Position numbers and translations under genes: made by a program
Shown: positions 59,267-64,000 of the stretch, piece by piece
Layout of the letters: each line of letters starts with the position of its first letter
Numbering within the stretch: position 1 is the first letter of the stretch
NCBI RefSeq assembly: GCF_004114995.1
Contig: NZ_SDJP01000002.1
Coordinates: 136,457-200,456, forward strand
Source of the DNA: Halorubrum amylolyticum
GTDB taxonomy: Archaea; Halobacteriota; Halobacteria; Halobacteriales; Haloferacaceae
Length of the DNA: 64,000 nt
Direction: 5' to 3'
The notes under the pieces: model-generated
Told to the model about the DNA's origin: nothing
The model's database searches: none
Seen by the model: only the letters and a program-made list of their open reading frames with translations

Positions 59267-59956
59267 TCACACCATGTCGCCGCGTACCGACGCCCCCTCC
59301 TGCTCGGCGCGCTGGCGCTTGAGCACGTCTGCGGCCTCGTTCGCCACGCCCTCGTCGGCGCCGAGCATGCCGAGGGCGGCGGGGAGTGTCGGCATCGCGA
59401 GCGAGGCCTCGCGCAGCCGGGTGAACGCCTCTTCGTCGCGGGTGCCGTCGACCCACAGGCAGACGCCGCGGGGGTCGAGCACCTCCTCGTAGGCGTCGCG
59501 GGCGAGCGCTCCCTTCAGGCGCTGGCGCACGTTGTCCTCGAAGCTCGCGTTGCACACTTCGAGGTGGATCGGCTCGTCGTCGCCGGGCTGCGTCCGGCTG
59601 CCAGAGGGACTACGTCCCTCGCTGTCGTCGACGAGCTCGGCCGCGAGGCATTTCTCGGGCGCGGCGTACCCGTTGTCGCTCACGCGCACGCGGTCCGGGT
59701 TGGCCTCGGCCCACTCGGCGCGGACGGAGGTGCCGACGCCCTTGACGCCGTACTCGGCCGCGAACTCGGCGGCCGCCTCGCGATCGCCGCCCATGATCAC
59801 GTCTTTGGTGACGTACACGTCGAGGCGCTCGACCGGGTCGAGCCCGAGCGCCACGTCGCCGAACGCCCACACCTCGCGGACCGGGACCGGCATAGTCTCG
59901 CGTTCGACGTGGTCGACGAAGGTCTCCAGCCGGGCGACGGCCTGCTCGCGGTCCAT
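59267..59956 (-). CDS. Uncharacterised haloarchaeal protein, 229 aa (DUF7095-like)
   Basis: 229 residues from ATG giving MDREQAVARLETFVDHV. An N-terminal alpha/beta region has PVREVWAFGDVALG and ERLDVYVTKDVIMGG (about 26-57). A middle segment, GSRTQPGDDEPIHLEVCNASFEDN, precedes a helical C-terminal part with LMPTL-like turns (ASLAMPTLPAALGML). I believe it is a conserved haloarchaeal family, but I know no function. It is in the same direction as polX, with a small ORF between them. Confidence 0.7.
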   Translation of the reverse strand: MDREQAVARLETFVDHVERETMPVPVREVWAFGDVALGLDPVERLDVYVTKDVIMGGDREAAAEFAAEYGVKGVGTSVRAEWAEANPDRVRVSDNGYAAPEKCLAAELVDDSEGRSPSGSRTQPGDDEPIHLEVCNASFEDNVRQRLKGALARDAYEEVLDPRGVCLWVDGTRDEEAFTRLREASLAMPTLPAALGMLGADEGVANEAADVLKRQRAEQEGASVRGDMV

Positions 59957-60009
59957 TGCGAGTCCGTAGGCGAGTCGCGGGCAAACCGGTTTCGCTCGGC
60001 CGGCGGGGG

Positions 60010-60096
60010 TCAGAGCGCGTCGAGGATGACGCGAGGGAGTTCGCCGTCGCCGGCGGGCGTGTCGTCGCCGGCGGGCGTGTCGTCGTCGGCCGGCAT
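60010..60096 (-). CDS. Possible 28-aa ORF between polX and the 229-aa gene
   Basis: An ORF of 28 residues (start overlapping the polX stop region, CTGATG) made mostly of an Asp-Thr-Pro-Ala-Gly repeat. It ends LPRVILDAL, which looks like the C-terminus of a longer protein. It may be a remnant or noise. Confidence 0.25.
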   Translation of the reverse strand: MPADDDTPAGDDTPAGDGELPRVILDAL

Positions 60097-61856
60097 CAGG
60101 CGTCGAGGAACGCCCGAATCTCCTCGTGCGAGCGCGCGTTGAGCACGTCTGCGGTTTCGGCCCAGCCGCGCCGGGCGGTGTGAACCCCGTACCGGGCGTT
60201 GTCGAGTTCTCGCGGGGCGTGCGCGTCGGTGTCAACGGCGATCGTCGCGCCCGCGTCGATCGCGGCCCGCACCGCGTCGCCGTCGGCGTCGAGCCGGGCC
60301 GGGTTCGCGTTCACCTCGATGGCGGTGTCGGCGGCCGCGGCCGCCTCGACCACGGCGTCCACGTCGGGCGCGATCCCGGGTCGGCTGTTGATGATCCGGC
60401 CGGTTGGGTGTCCGAGAACGTCGACGTGCGGGTGTTCGACCGCCCGGATAAGCCGCTCCGTGGCGGCGTCGGAGTCCTGCCCCAGCGCCGAGTGCGGCGA
60501 GGCGACGACGATGTCGAGGTCGGCGAGCGTCTCGTCGTCGGTGGTGATCGCCCCCTCGGCGTCGATGTTGGCCTCGATGCCGTGGAGGACCTCGATGTCG
60601 GCGTCGACCACGTCAACGGCTTCGTCAACGGCCTCCGCCTGCTCCGCGATCTCGGTCTCGTCGAGCCCGGTGTTGCCGAAGATCCCCGGGCCGGCGGCGT
60701 GGTCGGTGACCGCGTGTACGTCGTAGCCGCGCTCCGCGGCCGCCTCGATCATCTCGGCGATCGAGAACCCGCCGTCCGACCAGTCGGTGTGAGTGTGGAG
60801 GTCGCCGCGGAGGTCGGCGGTCTCGACGAGGCCGGGGAGGTTGCTTTCCGCGGCGGCCGCCGAGACTTCACCGTTGTTCTCGCGGAGTTCGGGCGGGACT
60901 GACTCCATGTCGAGCGCCTCGTAGACGCCGTCCTCGGTCGCGCCGGCGACGCGCTCGCCGACCCGCTGTCCCGCGTCCGGGTCGTCGACGTCGCTCACGT
61001 CGAACAGGCCGTACTCGTTGAGCTTCAGGTCCCGGTCGATCGCGCGGTTGCGCACCGCCACGTTGTGCGCTCGCGAGCCGGTGAAGTACTGGAGCGCCGA
61101 CCCGAACTCGTCGCCGTCGACGATCCGGAGGTCCACCCGGGTGCCGCTCGCGCGGACGCTCGCCTTCCCGGTGCCGGCCTCGATCGTCGCGTCCGCCTCG
61201 GGCCAGTCGGTGAACGCCTCGACGACGGGCTCGCGCGCGTCGCTGGCGACGAGCAGGTCCACGTCGCCGATCGTGTCCTTCCAGCGCCGGATCGAGCCGC
61301 ACACCTCGGCCTCAGCGACCGCGTCGAGGTCGGCGAGGTACGACAGCGCGGCATCGGCGACCGGGCGGGCGTCGCCGAGGCGGGTTCGCTTTCGGGCCTC
61401 GCGCGCGAACGGGATGTTGTCGAGGATGTTCTCCTCGGTCTTCGCGCCGAAGCCGGAGACCTCGCGGATCTTCTCTGTCTCGGCCGCTTCCTCCAACTCG
61501 TCGAGGGTGGTGATCTCCAGCGCCTCGTAGAGGCTCCCGACCGTCTTCGGGCCGACCCCCTCGACCGCGGTCAGCGCCTCGATGTCGGCGGGCAGCTCCG
61601 AGCGCAGCTCCTCTAACTCCTCGATCGAGCCGGTCTCGAAGTACTCGACGATCTTCGACGCGATCGCGTCGCCGACGCGGTCGATCTCGGCGACGGCGTC
61701 CTCGCCCTCCCCCGCGAGGTTCTCGATCGGCGCGGTGTGCTCGCGGACGTTCTCCGCGGCGCGCCGGTAGGCGGTCGGCTTGTACTCGACGCCGGTCGCT
61801 TCGAGCCGATCGGCGAACTCCTCCAAGAGGGCGGCGACCTCGTCATTGCGGCTCAT
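60096..61856 (-). CDS. polX: DNA polymerase/3'-5' exonuclease PolX
   Basis: 586 residues. The family X polymerase core is N-terminal: helix-hairpin-helix motifs AVEGVGPKTVGSLYEAL (about 93-109) and VSGFGAKTEENIL, then the nucleotidyltransferase GSIRRWKDTIGDVDLLV (about 185-201) with the catalytic Asp pair, and later RVDLRIV. The C-terminal PHP domain (about 345-580) has DLHTHTDWSDGGFSI, HAVTDHAAGPG and SPHSALGQ with His/Asp metal ligands for 3'-5' exonuclease. Family role: gap-filling in base excision repair. Confidence 0.95.
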   Translation of the reverse strand: MSRNDEVAALLEEFADRLEATGVEYKPTAYRRAAENVREHTAPIENLAGEGEDAVAEIDRVGDAIASKIVEYFETGSIEELEELRSELPADIEALTAVEGVGPKTVGSLYEALEITTLDELEEAAETEKIREVSGFGAKTEENILDNIPFAREARKRTRLGDARPVADAALSYLADLDAVAEAEVCGSIRRWKDTIGDVDLLVASDAREPVVEAFTDWPEADATIEAGTGKASVRASGTRVDLRIVDGDEFGSALQYFTGSRAHNVAVRNRAIDRDLKLNEYGLFDVSDVDDPDAGQRVGERVAGATEDGVYEALDMESVPPELRENNGEVSAAAAESNLPGLVETADLRGDLHTHTDWSDGGFSIAEMIEAAAERGYDVHAVTDHAAGPGIFGNTGLDETEIAEQAEAVDEAVDVVDADIEVLHGIEANIDAEGAITTDDETLADLDIVVASPHSALGQDSDAATERLIRAVEHPHVDVLGHPTGRIINSRPGIAPDVDAVVEAAAAADTAIEVNANPARLDADGDAVRAAIDAGATIAVDTDAHAPRELDNARYGVHTARRGWAETADVLNARSHEEIRAFLDA

Positions 61857-62209
61857 TGGGTGGGGGTTCGGCCGGACGGTACTAATAAGTGAGAGCGATC
61901 GGGGCGGGTGACGATCAGGATGAGGTCGTTGATCCCTTTTAGGTGGTTGCCGAGAGAGCGTTGTCGACCACCGCTGAATACCCAGCCGCTTGCTTATAAG
62001 TGGTTGTCGGTGACGCTACGGCGAACAGCCCCAAAGCCCCAGCCGCTCGCTTATAAGCGGGTAACTGTCGATCGACGGTGAACACCGCCAAAGCCCCAGT
62101 CGCGAGGAGGCGCGCGCCACCGCAGATCGGTTTATAAAGAGCCGTAGTTACCCAGTCTTGAACCGATCGATGGACAAGACACTTGTCGGATCTCGCGAAT
62201 CTTCCGCGT
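61857..62209. other. Intergenic region with tandem copies of the dispersed repeat
   Basis: 353 bp between polX and a membrane-protein gene. It holds about three 57-bp units (see repeat entry), then GCGAGGAGGCGCGCGCCACC and a TATA-like TTTATAAAG at 62131-62139. No ORF of note. Confidence 0.7.
61935..62105 (+). repeat. Tandem array of the dispersed repeat (57-bp period)
   Basis: Two clear units (61992-62048 and 62049-62105), cores GAACAGCCCCAAAGCCCCA at 62023-62041 and GAACACCGCCAAAGCCCCA at 62080-62098, plus a degenerate unit to the left (61935-61991). Each clear unit begins GCTTATAAG. The unit is the same element as at 10.0 and 59.1 kb. Confidence 0.85.
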
Positions 62210-62962
62210 ATGCCCTCCCCGCTCGCTCCGCTCTCCAGACTCGTCGGTAGCCTCCTCGATCGCTCGCGCGCCGCATTCCGCCGACTCAAGCCGGGCGGCG
62301 GGGGTATCGCGGTCGGCGTCGTCGTGGTCGTCACCTTCGCGACGGCCCTGGGAATTTTCGGACTCGGAGCCGCCTTCGACGCGACGATCGACCGCGAGGT
62401 GACGGTCGACAACCCCGACCGCCCGCCGGAGTCGACCTGCGAGGCGTTCGGGGATGACGACGACAACTCGGTCTTCGCCGAGCAGTGCGACCGACCCGAG
62501 CGGATCGACGTGGACGTGGGCGAGGAGCTACGGAGCGCGACGGGCGACTACGTCGGCTACGCGCTGATCGGGGTGCCGATCTGGTGGGTCGTGTTCGCGC
62601 TCGCACTCCACGGCGGGGCGCGCCTCGCGGGCGGCGCCGGCTCCCTCGGAGACTCGTTCGCGGTCGCGGCGTGGGCGCTCGCCGCGGAGCTGGCTCGGCT
62701 GGCCGCCGGGCTCGCGGCGATCTGGTACGCGCTCGCGTCGACGGAGGTTGGGGGGACCACGATGGAGGCGGTCTCGAGGGAGATCGTCGCCGCGATATCG
62801 GCGATGCAAGGACCGCTTCTGGCCGCCTCCGCGGTCGTGATCGCGGTCCAGTGGGTCGTGGTCGTCGGCGGACTGGAGGCGTATCACGACCTCGATCGAG
62901 GGGTCGCCGGCGCGGTCGCCGGCGGCTTCGCGGCGCTCGGGCTCCTGATCGCGGCGGTGTGA
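62210..62962 (+). CDS. Yip1-like haloarchaeal membrane protein
   Basis: 250 residues from ATG giving MPSPLAPLSRLVG; an upstream ATG nine codons earlier is also possible. Five hydrophobic helices are visible (about 35-58, 115-140, 148-175, 200-218 and 222-245). The loop before helix 2 is acidic with three Cys (STCEAFGDDDDNSVFAEQCD has two). The layout resembles haloarchaeal YIP1-domain proteins. Function is unknown. Confidence 0.7.
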   Translation: MPSPLAPLSRLVGSLLDRSRAAFRRLKPGGGGIAVGVVVVVTFATALGIFGLGAAFDATIDREVTVDNPDRPPESTCEAFGDDDDNSVFAEQCDRPERIDVDVGEELRSATGDYVGYALIGVPIWWVVFALALHGGARLAGGAGSLGDSFAVAAWALAAELARLAAGLAAIWYALASTEVGGTTMEAVSREIVAAISAMQGPLLAASAVVIAVQWVVVVGGLEAYHDLDRGVAGAVAGGFAALGLLIAAV

Positions 62963-63050
62963 TGCGCGCTCCGGTAACCGGCGGCGACCCGGCTCCGCGG
63001 GCGTCCGCGGATTCGGGAGTTTTTAACCCGGTCGGAGCCCCTCTCCCGAC

Positions 63051-63683
63051 ATGATCCTGTCGGACGCGGACATCCTCGACCGCCTCGCGGACGGGGACTT
63101 GGTGGTCGAGCCGCTCGACGACGTCGACCAGCAGGTCCAGCCCGCGAGCGTCGACCTGCGGCTCGGCGAGCGCTTCCTGGAGTTCCAGCGCACGAACATC
63201 CCCTGTATCCACCCGACCGAGGCCGACGAAGTCGGCGAGTACGTCACGGAGACGCGGGTGCCAGAGGGCGAGGAGTTCATCCTCCACCCGGGCGACTTCG
63301 TGCTCGGGACGACGACGGAGCGCGTCGAGATCCCGCCGGACCTGCTCGCGACCGTGCAGGGGCGGTCGTCGCTCGGGCGACTCGCGATCGTCATCCACGC
63401 CACCGCGGGGATCGTCGATCCGGGGTACAAGGGCCAGATCACCCTCGAACTGTCGAACCTCGGCACTGCTCCCGTCGCGCTCACGCCCGGCATGCGCGTC
63501 TCGCAGCTCATCTTCACGGAGCTCAAGTCGCCCGCGAACCGCCCGTACGGCGTCGAGCGCGGGTCGAAGTATCAGGACCAAGACGGCCCGCAGGCCTCCC
63601 GGATCGGCGCCGATCCGGAGTTCGATAGCGACGAGAGCGAAGAGGAGAGCGACGAAGCTGAGGCGAGGGGGGACCACAGATGA
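63051..63683 (+). CDS. dcd: dCTP deaminase
   Basis: 210 residues. The dUTPase/dCTP-deaminase barrel is clear: [17 protein letters not shown] (about 29-45), [18 protein letters not shown] (about 104-121) and [15 protein letters not shown] (about 123-137) with the catalytic Glu. Reaction: dCTP to dUTP plus ammonia for dTMP synthesis. The acidic tail (about 185-210) is a halophilic extension. The stop overlaps the next gene's ATG (ATGA). Confidence 0.95.
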   Translation: MILSDADILDRLADGDLVVEPLDDVDQQVQPASVDLRLGERFLEFQRTNIPCIHPTEADEVGEYVTETRVPEGEEFILHPGDFVLGTTTERVEIPPDLLATVQGRSSLGRLAIVIHATAGIVDPGYKGQITLELSNLGTAPVALTPGMRVSQLIFTELKSPANRPYGVERGSKYQDQDGPQASRIGADPEFDSDESEEESDEAEARGDHR

Positions 63684-64000
63684 AGTTCATCGAGGAGGTC
63701 GTCGTCGACGAGTTCCTCCCGACGGTGCGCTCGATGCTGGCGGAGGACCTCCGCGAGCGCGGCTTCACCCAGCGCGAGGTGGCCGACGCGCTCGGCATCT
63801 CGCAGTCGGCCGTCTCGAAGTACGCCCACGGCGACGTGGCCCGCCACGACCGGATCGTCGCCGACGAGCGCGTCCGCGAACTTGTGGAGCGCGTGGGCGA
63901 GGGGCTCGCGGCGGGCGAGATGACTCCGGTCGCGGCGCTCGTCGAGATCGAGGTGCTGATCCGCCGGTTAGAGGAGGGTGACCTCCTCGCGGACCTCCAC
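63680..64000 (+). CDS. HTH regulator, ThiN/ThiR-type, N-terminal part (cut by window edge)
   Basis: 107 residues visible. The helix-turn-helix is [20 protein letters not shown] (about 28-47). [14 protein letters not shown] at the start and the spacing of helices match COG1992-type regulators that carry a C-terminal thiamine-phosphate-synthase (ThiN) domain. That domain would lie beyond the window, so the assignment rests on the N-terminus only. It overlaps dcd by ATGA. Confidence 0.75.
   Translation, partial: MKFIEEVVVDEFLPTVRSMLAEDLRERGFTQREVADALGISQSAVSKYAHGDVARHDRIVADERVRELVERVGEGLAAGEMTPVAALVEIEVLIRRLEEGDLLADLH

Noticed and set aside
61935-62105. Repeat array as CRISPR
   Set aside because: The units are directly adjacent with no variable spacers, and there are no cas genes.
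1-64000. tRNA and rRNA genes
   Set aside because: No cloverleaf or conserved TTCGA-type arm or rRNA sequence was recognised by eye. A covariance-model search was not possible.

Overview
The window is from an extremely halophilic archaeon (Halobacteria, most like Halorubrum; genus not proven). Signs are high G+C, very acidic proteins, twin-arginine lipoproteins with long acidic linkers, ATGA-overlapping operons, a sn-glycerol-1-phosphate dehydrogenase for archaeal lipids, a halocyanin-type copper protein, RIO2 kinase and DpsA. About 70 protein genes were read. No rRNA, tRNA or CRISPR array was recognised.

Layout. 1-5.4 kb: Hsp20 (cut by the window edge), a small zinc protein, a membrane protein, a radical SAM/HhH protein with an MBL-fold hydrolase, and a HAD hydrolase. 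4.8-11 kb: a respiratory cytochrome bc locus (membrane copper protein, two cytochrome b halves, several small haloarchaeal membrane proteins). No Rieske gene was seen in it. 11-19 kb: an NAD-kinase-like protein, M28 peptidase, DUF420 protein, egsA, a LysE exporter, a three-domain DtxR regulator, a DUF2103 protein and two membrane proteins. 19-24 kb: a Get3/ArsA-type ATPase, a GH15 glucoamylase and a divergent TrmB regulator.

24.9-35.1 kb is an iron island. It holds two operons of siderophore ABC uptake genes (three substrate-binding lipoproteins, one permease, one ATPase), each with a thioredoxin-reductase-like flavoprotein, then dpsA, an amphi-Trp operon and a short DtxR-family repressor. 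Six copies of the palindrome TTAGG-N4-CCTAA lie upstream of these genes. Both transporter operons carry two copies exactly 36 bp apart.

37-54.5 kb is a catabolic island: SDR, cupin, an isocitrate dehydrogenase remnant, two TcuA-like flavoproteins, a hydroxyacid dehydrogenase, UspA, an SLC13 carrier, a TctCBA tricarboxylate transporter, two divergent M29-fold proteins, a zinc alcohol dehydrogenase, a PrpF isomerase and an IclR regulator. The IclR gene is flanked by three TCCCGC-N3-GCGGGA palindromes. Tricarballylate/aconitate-type acids are the best substrate guess, unproven. An AT-rich island with two hairpins follows.

55.6-64 kb returns to housekeeping: lipoate ligase, endonuclease IV, a methyltransferase, PolX, dCTP deaminase and a ThiN-type regulator cut by the window end. 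A dispersed intergenic repeat with core CAAAGCCCCA occurs four times in the window (10.0, 59.1 and twice at 62.0 kb).
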